A stretch of 47,903 nt of DNA, from NCBI GenBank assembly GCA_002395135.1, contig DGWC01000071.1, positions 1 to 47,903 of the forward strand, in the 5' to 3' direction. Each line of letters starts with the position of its first letter. The first letter of the stretch is position 1. The stretch comes from Prevotella sp. UBA4268. GTDB taxonomy: Bacteria; Bacteroidota; Bacteroidia; Bacteroidales; Bacteroidaceae. The notes under the pieces were generated by a model. It had not been told where the DNA came from. It searched no databases and was given only the letters and a program-made list of their open reading frames with translations. Made by a program: the position numbers and the translations under genes. This document shows, in pieces, positions 33,466 through 42,961 of this stretch.

Positions 33466-35739
33466 ATGAACGAGCAGAACAAAGAAAGAGAAAAAGAGAG
33501 GGATGAGGAAAAACTGGTTGACGACGCATTCCAACATCTCTTAGACAGTTACCTGGCATCGCGCCATCGCAAAAAAGTGGACATCATCACCAAGGCGTTC
33601 AATTTTGCACGTCAGGCTCACAAAGGAGTGCGCCGCCTCTCAGGAGAGCCTTACATTATGCACCCGATTGCCGTGGCACAGATTGCATGCTCGGAAATAG
33701 GTCTTGGCTCCACCAGCATCTGCTCGGCCCTGCTCCACGATGTGGTGGAAGATACCGACTACACTGTTGAGGACATCGAAAACATCTTCGGTCCGAAGAT
33801 TGCACAAATCGTGGACGGACTGACAAAGATATCCGGCGGAATCTTTGGAGAGCAGGCCTCGGCACAAGCGGAAAACTTCAAGAAACTGCTACTCACGATG
33901 AGCGACGACATCCGAGTTATCCTCATCAAGATCTGCGACCGCCTTCACAACATGCGCACGCTGGAAAGCCAGCCTGCCAACAAGCAATACAAGATTGCCG
34001 GTGAAACGCTCTACATCTATGCGCCACTGGCAAACCGTCTGGGACTCAACAAAGTAAAAACAGAGTTGGAGAGTCTCAGTTTCCGTTTCGAACACCCGGA
34101 GGAATACGCAGCCATCACCAACAAACTGGCCATCACCCAAGAGTCGCGCGACGACCTGTTTGAGAAATTCACCTCTCCCATCAGGCAGACACTTGACAAC
34201 CTCGGCGTGAAATATGAAATCAAGGCACGCGTCAAGAGCCCATACTCCATCTGGAACAAGATGCAAAACAAGCATGTCACCTTTGAAGAGATTTATGACA
34301 TTCTTGCAGTGCGTATCATTTTCACACCAAAGAACAGGGAAGAGGAAATCAACGAGTGCTTCAACATCTATGTGGCCATCAGCAAAATATACAAAAGCCA
34401 CCCAGACCGTTTGCGCGACTGGCTCAGCCATCCAAAAGCAAATGGCTATCAAGCACTCCACGTCACCCTCATGTCGAAACAAGGACGCTGGATAGAGGTG
34501 CAGATCAGAAGCGACCGGATGAACGAGATTGCCGAACAGGGATTTGCTGCCCACTGGAAATACAAGGAGGGAGAAGAATACACTGAGGACGAAGGAGAAC
34601 TCAACGACTGGCTTCGCACCATCAAGGAAATCCTCGATGACCCGCAGCCCGATGCCATGGATTTCCTCGATGCCATCAAACTCAATCTCTTTGCTTCGGA
34701 AATCTTTGTCTTTACGCCAAAAGGTGAAATCAAAACCATGCCCGCCGGTTGTACGGCTCTTGACTTCGCTTTCCAGATACACACCTTCCTCGGCAGCCAC
34801 TGCATCGGTGCCAAGGTAAACCACAAACTGGTGCCTCTCAGCCACAAACTGCAAAGCGGCGACCAGGTGGAGATTCTTACCAGTAAGTCGCAGCACGTAC
34901 AGCAGTCGTGGATTAACTACGTTAGCACAGCCAAGGCAAAGAGCAAGATACAGGCCATCCTCCGACGCGAAGGAAGAGAGATACAGAAACAGGGCGAAAA
35001 CATCCTCTCCGACTTCCTTAATCGCTATGGCATGGAGCCCACCATCTCCGCACTCGATAAACTCTGTGAACTCCATGAAGTGAAAAAGCATGAAGACCTG
35101 CTTCAGGCACTCGGCGAGAAAAACATCATCCTGGGCGACTCCGACATAGACGAACTGCGAGGCAAGAACAAGAAGAACAAGAACTCTGGATGGCGACGCT
35201 ACATCCCCTTCATCGGAAAAGAAAAAGCGAAGGTGGCTGCCCAGATAGACAAGACACAAGACTATTTCATCGTGGGCAAAGATTTCAACCGCAAGAAGCC
35301 AGTATACATTACCGAAGACAACATCACGCAGTTCATCTTCCCCAACTGCTGCCACCCCATACCCGGCGACGACGCCCTGGGATTCATCGACGGCAAGAAC
35401 CGCATCGAGATACACAAGCGCAACTGCTCCGTGGCCAACAAGTTGAAGTCAAGTTACGGCAACCGCATCCTCGACGTGAAATGGGACATGCACAAGAAAC
35501 TGCTCTTCAAGGCCACCATCCAAATACGGGGCATCGACCGCCTCGGTCTGCTCAACGAGGTCACACAGGTAATCTCCCGCCAACTCAGCGTCAACATCCA
35601 CACCGTGAACATCAGTTGTGAGGAGAACATCTTCGACGGCAAGTTCGAACTCTACGTCCACGACCGCGAAGACGTACGCGTCATTCTGGAAGAACTGAAG
35701 GCCGTGGCAGGCATACAAGAGATTACACAAATTTTATAA
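33466..35739 (+). CDS. relA: Bifunctional (p)ppGpp synthetase/hydrolase (Rel/SpoT family)
   Basis: The 757-residue protein makes and degrades the alarmone (p)ppGpp. Domains in order: an HD hydrolase with the motif H91-D92-VV-E95-D96 and ICDRLHNMRTL; a synthetase region with SPYSIWNKMQNK and DRLRDWLSHPKANGYQALHV, whose basic RLRD motif is of the bifunctional type; a TGS domain (VFTPKGEIKTMPAGCTALDF); a zinc-finger-like helical region with CCHPIPGDDALGF; and a C-terminal ACT domain. Both catalytic halves look intact, so it should be bifunctional rather than a synthetase-only RelA. The name relA follows common usage for Bacteroidota single-copy Rel. A pectin methylesterase starts 5 bp after its stop. 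Confidence 0.95.
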   Translation: MNEQNKEREKERDEEKLVDDAFQHLLDSYLASRHRKKVDIITKAFNFARQAHKGVRRLSGEPYIMHPIAVAQIACSEIGLGSTSICSALLHDVVEDTDYTVEDIENIFGPKIAQIVDGLTKISGGIFGEQASAQAENFKKLLLTMSDDIRVILIKICDRLHNMRTLESQPANKQYKIAGETLYIYAPLANRLGLNKVKTELESLSFRFEHPEEYAAITNKLAITQESRDDLFEKFTSPIRQTLDNLGVKYEIKARVKSPYSIWNKMQNKHVTFEEIYDILAVRIIFTPKNREEEINECFNIYVAISKIYKSHPDRLRDWLSHPKANGYQALHVTLMSKQGRWIEVQIRSDRMNEIAEQGFAAHWKYKEGEEYTEDEGELNDWLRTIKEILDDPQPDAMDFLDAIKLNLFASEIFVFTPKGEIKTMPAGCTALDFAFQIHTFLGSHCIGAKVNHKLVPLSHKLQSGDQVEILTSKSQHVQQSWINYVSTAKAKSKIQAILRREGREIQKQGENILSDFLNRYGMEPTISALDKLCELHEVKKHEDLLQALGEKNIILGDSDIDELRGKNKKNKNSGWRRYIPFIGKEKAKVAAQIDKTQDYFIVGKDFNRKKPVYITEDNITQFIFPNCCHPIPGDDALGFIDGKNRIEIHKRNCSVANKLKSSYGNRILDVKWDMHKKLLFKATIQIRGIDRLGLLNEVTQVISRQLSVNIHTVNISCEENIFDGKFELYVHDREDVRVILEELKAVAGIQEITQIL

Positions 35740-35744
35740 CAATT

Positions 35745-36719
35745 ATGAAAAAACTGATTCTACTGACAATGATGGCGGTGGCCATGGGCGTGCATGCCGC
35801 AAATCCGTATGACAATCCCGACACTCTGTTCGTGGCCCGCGACGGCACAGCCGAATTCCGAAACATCAGCGATGCCGTTGAAGTATGCAGAGCCTTTATG
35901 GAGTATCACAAAGTGATATTCGTCAAGAAAGGCGTATACAAAGAGAAACTCATCATTCCTTCCTGGCTTACCCACATCGAGATATGCGGAGAAGATCCGG
36001 AAAACACCATCATCACCTATGACGACCATGCCAACATTCTCTATCCGCCCACAGGCAAGGGTATGGGAACTTTCCGCACCTACACCGTCAAGGTGGAAGG
36101 AAACTTCATCACGTTCAAGAACATCACCATCGAGAACAATGCCGCACGCCTCGGACAGGCCGTAGCCCTGCACACCGAGGGCGACCGCCTAGTGTTCGTC
36201 AACTGCCGCATCCTCGGCAACCAAGACACAATATACACAGGAATGGCCTATACCCGGCTCTTCTTCAAGAACTGCTACATAGAGGGAACCACCGATTTCA
36301 TCTTCGGCCCTAGCACCGCATGGTTTGAAGAATGCACCATCAAGAACAAGACCAATTCGTTTGTTACTGCCGCATCCACGCCGCAGGATGTGAAATACGG
36401 ATACGTATTCAACCGCTGCAAACTCATTGCCGACGACGGCGTGAACAAAGCCTATCTGGGTCGTCCATGGCGCCCTTACGCACATACCTTGTTCATGAAC
36501 TGCGAAATAGGCAAACACATCATACCACAAGGATGGCAGAACTGGGGAAACAAAGCAAACGAACAGACCGCCCGCTACCAGGAATACAACAACACCGGTG
36601 AGGGTGCAAACGTAAAAGAGCGAGCCCCTTGGAGCCGACAACTCACCAAGAAAGAAGCCGCACTGATTACCATCGAGGAAGTGTTTAAGACCGACAACGA
36701 ATGGATTCCCCGGCAATAA
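35745..36719 (+). CDS. Secreted pectin methylesterase (CE8)
   Basis: This 324-residue protein removes methyl groups from homogalacturonan, opening it to polygalacturonases and lyases. A signal peptide (MKKLILLTMMAVAMGVHAA) precedes a right-handed parallel beta-helix. CE8 active-site residues are all visible: D161 in GNQDTIYTG, D184 in TTDFIFGPS and R240 in YLGRPWRPYAHT. The upstream GQAVALHTEGDR strand is also typical. Only 5 bp separate it from rel, so it is almost certainly on the same transcript, an odd position for a secreted carbohydrate esterase. The GH28 enzyme 8 kb away would act on its product. It is followed by structured RNA and a terminator. Confidence 0.93.
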   Translation: MKKLILLTMMAVAMGVHAANPYDNPDTLFVARDGTAEFRNISDAVEVCRAFMEYHKVIFVKKGVYKEKLIIPSWLTHIEICGEDPENTIITYDDHANILYPPTGKGMGTFRTYTVKVEGNFITFKNITIENNAARLGQAVALHTEGDRLVFVNCRILGNQDTIYTGMAYTRLFFKNCYIEGTTDFIFGPSTAWFEECTIKNKTNSFVTAASTPQDVKYGYVFNRCKLIADDGVNKAYLGRPWRPYAHTLFMNCEIGKHIIPQGWQNWGNKANEQTARYQEYNNTGEGANVKERAPWSRQLTKKEAALITIEEVFKTDNEWIPRQ

Positions 36720-36734
36720 CTAATTTTCAAGCCA

Positions 36735-36815
36735 CGTTGCCTGACGGCCGGTAGTAATCAGCCCATTGCCATACGGCAAGAAGAAGCCCACACGGCAACG
36801 AACCGTCAGGGCAAG
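36735..36815 (+). other. Structured 3' untranslated region with two exclusive folds
   Basis: TTGCCTGACGG (36737-36747) can pair with CCGTCAGGGCAA (36803-36814, one bulged G). Alternatively CGTTGCC (36735-36741) can pair with GGCAACG (36794-36800); the two stems share bases and cannot form together. A small TTGCC-ATAC-GGCAA hairpin (36766-36779) sits inside. It begins 15 bp after the CE8 stop. Function is unknown. Confidence 0.4.
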
Positions 36816-36832
36816 ACATAGTAGGACAAAAG

Positions 36833-36884
36833 GCCCGAAACGCGCTCTCTCCATCTGGAGGAGCCGTTTCGGGCTTTCTTTTCC
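36833..36884 (+). terminator. Terminator of the parAB-rel-CE8 operon
   Basis: GCCCGAAACG (36833-36842) pairs perfectly with CGTTTCGGGC (36865-36874). The loop holds a CTCC/GGAG mini-stem, and TTTCTTTTCC follows immediately. This is a strong intrinsic terminator. Confidence 0.85.
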
Positions 36885-37270
36885 GGCACTTAACGGCAAC
36901 CGTCCATGATGTTTCTTGCCTGAAGCGAGTCAGTATCAGAAAGCAAAATACATTTATTTACTCTTGTTTTCCATTGCAATGCCATGAGAAATACAGCCAG
37001 ACCACTGCTCAAAACTTGCAGTCTGCAATCTTCAGAATTACGCAATGACAGAAGCAGAAAAAACGCAGAAGCAGTACGCCGAAAAGTTAATTAAATCAAA
37101 AATGGCATAAAAACATTACACAAATACACACGTGTTCATAAGATTATTATTAGTTTTGCACCATCAAACTACGAAATGCTATTATGAGTTAGATAAAATC
37201 GAACCACATTATACTACAGAATACAGCAAATCACAAATAAACTGTTTATATTAACCAAATTCTAACATTT
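36885..37270 (+). promoter_or_regulatory. Upstream region and leader of the third SusC gene
   Basis: No gene is visible in this AT-rich stretch. TAGTTTTG at 37151-37158 matches the -7 box, though -33 is weak; it would give a leader of about 105 nt, usual for susC genes. The 8-bp palindrome ACACGTGT at 37128-37135 overlaps the -33 position and could be a regulator site. A solo repeat unit lies at 36945-36966. Confidence 0.45.
36945..36966. repeat. Probable single-unit relic of the 22-bp dyad repeat
   Basis: AAAATACATTTATTT followed by ACTCTTG resembles the last unit plus right flank of copies 1 and 3, where the dyad is followed by ACTCTTGC. Only one unit is present and its dyad is degenerate. 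Confidence 0.45.
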
Positions 37271-40200
37271 ATGTATCTACAAATCAAAAGAGCCTTTATG
37301 GCTTCGCTCTTGTTCCTGGTTTGTCTGATGGCTAATGCGCAAAAGACGATTACGGGAAATGTGAAAGATGCAAACGGCGAGCCGTTGATAGGTGCTACAG
37401 TTTCCATGGGAGGCGGTAAAGGTACTGTCACCGATTTCGATGGAAACTTTTCACTGAACAACGTCAACGCAGGTGCTACTCTGACTGTAACCTATGTGGG
37501 TTGCAAGACTCAGCAGGTAAAAGTGGGCAGTGCTAACTTTTACAACATTATGCTTCAGAACGACAACACCAACCTCGACGAGGTGGTTGTCATCGGTTAC
37601 GGTACTGTGAAGAAACGCGACCTCACTGGTTCCGTATCATCGGTAGGCGGCGACGCTCTCAAGGCCAATCCGGTTGCCAACGTAGCAGAGGCTCTGCAAG
37701 GCAAACTGGCCGGTGTGCAGGTTATCTCACAGGATGGACGTCCCGGTGCCACCATGTCTATTAAGGTGCGCGGTGGCGGTTCCATTTCGCAGAGCAACGA
37801 GCCGCTGTACGTCGTTGACGGTTTCCCCGTGAGCGGAATTGACGATATTCCCGCAGACCAGATCGTTTCCATCGATGTGCTGAAGGATGCTTCGTCCACC
37901 GCCATCTATGGTGCACGAGGTGGTAATGGTGTAATCCTCGTTACGACAAAGGCTGCTGAAACAGGCAAGACCACTGTAACCTACGACGGATATTATCAGG
38001 CAAAATGGGCTGCAAAGAAGTTTGACGTGCTTGATGCGCAAGACTATGTGAAGTTCGTATGGAGTTATGCCACTGCCGGTAACTGGAACGTGGATGGCAT
38101 TCAGAAATATTTCGGTCTGGGGTCTGCCTATGGCAACCACTTTGCTGACTATGCCAGCATGAGTTCACACGACTATACAGACGATATGCTTCGCACTGCT
38201 TCTGGCTGGAACCACAATATTTCTATCCAAGGCGGAACAGAAAAAACCAAGTACACCTTCTCTGCTAACTATCTTACTGACCAAGGTATCAAGATCAACT
38301 CAGACTTCAGCCGTCTGTCACTGAACTTCAAGTTCCGCCAAGAACTTGCCAAGAACCTGAACTTCGACATGGACATTCGCTACAGCATCATCTCTGTATT
38401 GGGTCGCGACTACGCTTCATCCACACAGGGTTCACTGCTGTCTTCTGCTTTCCAGTATCGTCCTATCGACACACCGCACGGTGAAGACGTACCGTCATTG
38501 TTCGGTATGGGTGAACCTTACATAGCACCCGAGCAGAACCCCGTATTGATTACCAACACCATCTGGCAGAAGAACAACGGCAATCGTCTGCGTGGCAACT
38601 TTGCGCTTTCATGGCAGCCCATTGCTGGGCTCACACTGCGCACAGAGTTTGGAGCAGGTCAGAACTACCGTCTCAACCGCTACTATGACGATGGCTCTGT
38701 AACCAGCAATTTCACGGCTGGTGCCAAGTATGCAACACTGGCAAGAAGCAATGGCACAAACTGGCGCTCAGTGTCCACCATCAACTACGAGGTACAGGGA
38801 CTTGGCGAGAACCATTCTCTCAATTTCCTGCTCGGTAACGAGGAACTCTACAGCAAGAGCGAATCCACCAACCTCTATGGCAAAGGATATCCAATGGACG
38901 ATGTGTGGACGCGTGACCGTGTATTCGGTCTGATGCAGAACGGTGATGCCGCAAAATATGCAGGCGATAACCGCTACGTAAACAGTTACACAACTCCTGA
39001 AACCACACAGTCTTGGTTCGGTCGCGTGAACTATACACTCTTAGGACGCTATCTCTTCACCGCTACAATGCGCGCCGATGGCAGTTCTAAGTTCGGTCCT
39101 AACAACCGCTGGGGTTACTTCCCCGCTGCAGCCGTGGCATGGCGAATCAGCGACGAGCCATTCCTGAGCAGCGCAAGCAGATGGCTTGACAACTTGAAAC
39201 TGCGCGTTTCCTACGGTACCGCAGGTAACGACAATATCGACTCTTCACTTTGGCGTGAGACCTGGACCTCTGGTTCTACGGTTATCAACGGTGAAGCCAA
39301 GCAGACATACGCGCCCAGTGGTCTGAAAGAGAACCCCGACCTGAAGTGGGAGACCAATGTTTCACGTAACATCGGTCTTGACTTCGGTTTCTTCAACCGC
39401 CTGAACGGTACCTTGGACTTCTACTGGAATTCCACCAAAGACCTGCTGATGAATGCAGAGATTGATGCTTCTACAGGCTACAAGAACCAGTATCAGAACG
39501 TAGGTCAGACATCCAACAAGGGTATTGAACTCGCCTTGAATGCATCACTTGTTCGCTCAAAGGACTTCAACTTGAACATGAACCTTACCTATAACCTTAA
39601 TTATAATAAGGTGGACAAACTCAGCGAAGCCTTCGGCGATGAGATTCGCTATGGAACCAACTGGGGTTCTTCTGCCCTGATGCCTGGCGATGACTATATT
39701 ATTAAGGTGGGAGAGCCTGTAGGTCTCGTTCGTGGTTATACCAGCGACGGTTACTATTCTATCAACGATTTCGACTATGTCAATGGCAAGTACGTGCTGA
39801 AAGCAGGTGTCCCTGACATCACAGATCCAGGTATCTATGTAGCCTACCCTATCGGAAACGAGTGGAAAGCAGCACTGCCTGAAGGCCAGAACGCATTCCC
39901 TGGCTGCGTGAAACTTAAAGACGTAAACGAAGACGGCAACGTAGACACGGGTGATATCAGCGTCATCGGTAAGATACAGCCGCACCACACTGGTGGTTTC
40001 GCCTTCACCGGCAACTACAAGAATTTCGACTTTAACGCCAACTTCGCCTACCAACTCGATGGTAAGGTTTACAACGCTCAGGCTATGGTTCAGTACAATG
40101 GAGGCAAGGAAACAGGTCTTGGCAAGAACAAGATTGGATTCATCAAAGATGCTTTCAAGATTTACGATGTGAACTCATCTGGCGAACTCTATGCCGTAAC

Positions 40201-40555
40201 CAATCCTAACGAACTGGCGGCATTGAATGCCGATGCCAAGTATCCCCTGCCCTACTATGAGTCAAGCATCGTGCTCAGCGAATATGTTGAAAGCGCTGCC
40301 TATCTGCGTCTGAGCAGTCTCACCCTGGGTTACACTCTGCCGAAGTCTATTACCAATAAGATCTTTATCCAGAGCGCACGTTTCTATGTCACAGGTGGCA
40401 ATCTCTTCTGTCTGAGCGGATACAGCGGTCTTGACCCCGACGTGAATGCCGACCCGAAGAAAGGAAACAACCAAAAGTACCCGACCATTGGTCTCGACTA
40501 CGGTTCATACCACCGCGCACGCACCTTCACTGTAGGTATCAACGTGAAATTCTAA
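37271..40555 (+). CDS. SusC-like TonB-dependent transporter
   Basis: The 1094-residue outer-membrane transporter has a signal peptide (ASLLFLVCLMANAQ, cut near residue 23). A carboxypeptidase-like domain follows (GEPLIGATVSMGGGKGTV), then a TonB-box-like stretch (LDEVVVIGYGTVKKRDL), a plug (LYVVDGFPVSGIDDIPADQI, DVLKDASSTAIYGARGGNG) and a barrel ending in FTVGINVKF. It lacks STN and OmpA domains, so it is the plain SusC form. SusD follows 21 bp downstream. Codons ending in T (GGT, CGT, GCT) are more frequent than in the neighbouring housekeeping genes, which often reflects high expression. The substrate is unknown; downstream BNR and DUF4038 proteins suggest a complex plant or host glycan. 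Confidence 0.95.
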   Translation: MYLQIKRAFMASLLFLVCLMANAQKTITGNVKDANGEPLIGATVSMGGGKGTVTDFDGNFSLNNVNAGATLTVTYVGCKTQQVKVGSANFYNIMLQNDNTNLDEVVVIGYGTVKKRDLTGSVSSVGGDALKANPVANVAEALQGKLAGVQVISQDGRPGATMSIKVRGGGSISQSNEPLYVVDGFPVSGIDDIPADQIVSIDVLKDASSTAIYGARGGNGVILVTTKAAETGKTTVTYDGYYQAKWAAKKFDVLDAQDYVKFVWSYATAGNWNVDGIQKYFGLGSAYGNHFADYASMSSHDYTDDMLRTASGWNHNISIQGGTEKTKYTFSANYLTDQGIKINSDFSRLSLNFKFRQELAKNLNFDMDIRYSIISVLGRDYASSTQGSLLSSAFQYRPIDTPHGEDVPSLFGMGEPYIAPEQNPVLITNTIWQKNNGNRLRGNFALSWQPIAGLTLRTEFGAGQNYRLNRYYDDGSVTSNFTAGAKYATLARSNGTNWRSVSTINYEVQGLGENHSLNFLLGNEELYSKSESTNLYGKGYPMDDVWTRDRVFGLMQNGDAAKYAGDNRYVNSYTTPETTQSWFGRVNYTLLGRYLFTATMRADGSSKFGPNNRWGYFPAAAVAWRISDEPFLSSASRWLDNLKLRVSYGTAGNDNIDSSLWRETWTSGSTVINGEAKQTYAPSGLKENPDLKWETNVSRNIGLDFGFFNRLNGTLDFYWNSTKDLLMNAEIDASTGYKNQYQNVGQTSNKGIELALNASLVRSKDFNLNMNLTYNLNYNKVDKLSEAFGDEIRYGTNWGSSALMPGDDYIIKVGEPVGLVRGYTSDGYYSINDFDYVNGKYVLKAGVPDITDPGIYVAYPIGNEWKAALPEGQNAFPGCVKLKDVNEDGNVDTGDISVIGKIQPHHTGGFAFTGNYKNFDFNANFAYQLDGKVYNAQAMVQYNGGKETGLGKNKIGFIKDAFKIYDVNSSGELYAVTNPNELAALNADAKYPLPYYESSIVLSEYVESAAYLRLSSLTLGYTLPKSITNKIFIQSARFYVTGGNLFCLSGYSGLDPDVNADPKKGNNQKYPTIGLDYGSYHRARTFTVGINVKF

Positions 40556-40576
40556 AATCAATAATATAGTAACACA

Positions 40577-42772
40577 ATGAAAAAGATAATATATAGTTTG
40601 ATGGGAGCAGCATTGCTGCTGGGAACCACCTCTTGTTCAGACTTTCTAGACCAGTCTTCCCCATCGGAGGTAGACAAGGAATTCGTGCTCTCAGGTGAGA
40701 CATCGCTCCGCGCCACTCTCAACGGCATATACGAAAACTGGCGCAGTTACGGACTGTCTCACGGAAACGGAACCTTCTACAACATGATTGTATCAAGTTC
40801 TGACACTGAAATACAGCCAGAGGCATATAATTCACAGATTAACCGCTGGCTCATGTCCTATTTCTGGGGCTGGCAGAACGATGGAATGGACGATAGCAAC
40901 TGGGGTACAGAGAATGTGAACCCCGACGGCAACGGTTCATTCGACTCCACATGGAACAATTTCTACGACCTCATTGGAAAGTGCAATGCCATCATTCAGG
41001 CATTTGAAGCACGCGAAGACTTTGAAGCAATGATGTCAGGCGGTGCCACTACACTTACACAACTCTATGGCGAAGCAATCGCAATGCGTGCCACCTGCTA
41101 TTTTGAACTCATCCGCCACTACGGCGATTGCGCATTCCTTACCATTCAAGGAGAGGAACCTGATGGTCTTACCAACCGTGACTACGTTGCTGAATATATT
41201 CTTAACGACCTGCAAAGAGCCATTCCTCACATGTTCTATGCAAGCCATGCCGGTATCGACAAGAGCATGTTCAACCGCACTTATGCAGAGGGACTCATCG
41301 GACGTATCTGCCTTTGGATGGGCGGTTACCAGACACGCCGTACCGACTTAGGCGAAGATTTCTACAAACTGGCCAACGGCACTGTGCTGAACTTCGACAA
41401 GGTTTCTACAAACAGCAGCCGCAAGTGCTTCTACGGACGTCGCACAGACTGGCGCTCACTCTATGAGATTGCAGAAAAGTATCTTGGCGATGCCTATGCA
41501 AAGCACGACGGAGTGGTATTCCAGTCAACCGACCCACGCTCGGGCGACCGTATATACGACAACCCTTACCAGTATGTATTCCAGCAGACAATGGTTGGCT
41601 ATGAAGTAGACAACACCTATGCCGACGAAAGCGTCTACGAGGTGCCTGAAACCAACGCAAACGGCAATAGTGAGCGTCCATATGCTTTCGGTCGCCCGTC
41701 TGAGGGCGGCGGTAGCAACAACTATCCCTGCAAGACCTACGACCAGGCACGCCTCGCCCCAATGTATTACTATGGTGACTTTGATCCGCAGGACAAGCGT
41801 CGCGACGTAACAGTTACCGTTACTGGAAGTACAGGACAGGGTGCAGAGAAACTCATCAACTTCAAGAAGGGTTCACGTACAACTGGTGGTCTTGCCCTCA
41901 ACAAATGGGATGAGAACCGTATGACTTCTCCTTGGACAGTGAAGCAGCGCCAGAGCGGTGTGAACAATCCATTCATGCGCTTCTCTGACATCATGCTCAT
42001 GCTTGCTGAAGTGCGTGCTGCCTTGCACGGCGATGCCGATGCTGTAGCCAAGAGTGTATATACCGACATACGCGTGCGTGCATTCGGCAATCTGGCAAAA
42101 GCAAAGGTTGACGAGCAGATTGCAAAGTGGGGATCACTTGAGCGTGCCATCATCGAAGAACGTAAGTTTGAGTTTGGTGGTGAAGGAAGCCGCCGCTGGG
42201 ACCTCATCCGCGCCAACCTCCTCGAAGAAGTGGTGCCTGAGTTCTGGGCAAACTCCACAAAGATGATTAACGACCTGCGCAATAATGGCTACCACACATT
42301 TGACAATGGCAACCAGATTTCTGCATACGTTTGGACAAAACTCGTTGATGCAAAGAAAGAATTTGGATACCGTCTTACAACTCAATGTCCAGAGGGTAAA
42401 GAGGACGACCCCGTGCTCTATCCATCTTGGCGTGGTCAGAACGATGACTGGGCTGCCGTGGCTGCCAAGAACAATCCTTCTGCAAAAGGTCCGTCGGCTG
42501 GAAACCTCACCAACCTCGCAATTAAAGGTCTGTTCCGCTACATCGACCCAAATAGCGAAGAAGCAAAGGCACTTGAGGCAGACGGCTATACCAAGGAGCC
42601 TTGGGGTGTTGACATCGTGAACAACGAGAAGATGTACAACCGCTTGGTGTTTGCCGGTTTCAAGAAAGGTGATCCTCCCGTATACATGCTTATGATGGGG
42701 CCGAACACCATCAAGAACTCCAATGGAAAGTTCACCAATGGCTATGGTTTCAAGAGCGGAAGCGCCAACTAA
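40577..42772 (+). CDS. SusD/RagB-family lipoprotein, unusually long
   Basis: This 731-residue surface lipoprotein is the partner of the SusC just upstream. The lipobox GTTSC puts lipidation at C20, followed by SDFLDQSSPSEVDKEFVLSG, a normal SusD opening. Helical TPR-like parts (EAIAMRATCYFELIRHYGDC) and the PFMRFSDIMLMLAEVRAAL and EERKFEFGGEGSRRWDLIRANL segments confirm the family. At 731 residues it exceeds the usual 450-600. The extra length lies mainly after the RWDLIRANL segment, in the C-terminal 190 residues, where SusD proteins normally end within about 60. It may extend the ligand-binding face. A terminator follows. Confidence 0.92.
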   Translation: MKKIIYSLMGAALLLGTTSCSDFLDQSSPSEVDKEFVLSGETSLRATLNGIYENWRSYGLSHGNGTFYNMIVSSSDTEIQPEAYNSQINRWLMSYFWGWQNDGMDDSNWGTENVNPDGNGSFDSTWNNFYDLIGKCNAIIQAFEAREDFEAMMSGGATTLTQLYGEAIAMRATCYFELIRHYGDCAFLTIQGEEPDGLTNRDYVAEYILNDLQRAIPHMFYASHAGIDKSMFNRTYAEGLIGRICLWMGGYQTRRTDLGEDFYKLANGTVLNFDKVSTNSSRKCFYGRRTDWRSLYEIAEKYLGDAYAKHDGVVFQSTDPRSGDRIYDNPYQYVFQQTMVGYEVDNTYADESVYEVPETNANGNSERPYAFGRPSEGGGSNNYPCKTYDQARLAPMYYYGDFDPQDKRRDVTVTVTGSTGQGAEKLINFKKGSRTTGGLALNKWDENRMTSPWTVKQRQSGVNNPFMRFSDIMLMLAEVRAALHGDADAVAKSVYTDIRVRAFGNLAKAKVDEQIAKWGSLERAIIEERKFEFGGEGSRRWDLIRANLLEEVVPEFWANSTKMINDLRNNGYHTFDNGNQISAYVWTKLVDAKKEFGYRLTTQCPEGKEDDPVLYPSWRGQNDDWAAVAAKNNPSAKGPSAGNLTNLAIKGLFRYIDPNSEEAKALEADGYTKEPWGVDIVNNEKMYNRLVFAGFKKGDPPVYMLMMGPNTIKNSNGKFTNGYGFKSGSAN

Positions 42773-42805
42773 GGCTATACCAAGTCTATAAGAACTCCAA
42801 GAAGG

Positions 42806-42841
42806 GGATGTGCCAAGATATCAGGCACATCCTCTTTTTTT
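42806..42841 (+). terminator. Terminator after the third SusC/SusD pair
   Basis: GGATGTGCC (42806-42814) pairs perfectly with GGCACATCC (42824-42832) and is followed by TCTTTTTTTG. It should end or reduce read-through from susD into the BNR gene. Confidence 0.85.
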
Positions 42842-42961
42842 GATTTTTCCATTCATAGGATGAGTATAAAACAGAAGTTCTTTCGTTCTTATTATAGTAA
42901 AAACACCCTTTATAACGTTAAGGAAAAACAAGAGAATCAGAACAACTAAAACCATATTAAC

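Noticed and set aside
33889..35415. 508-residue minus-strand open frame
   Set aside because: It is antisense to rel, which has all catalytic motifs. The frame has no recognisable domain and arises from codon bias.
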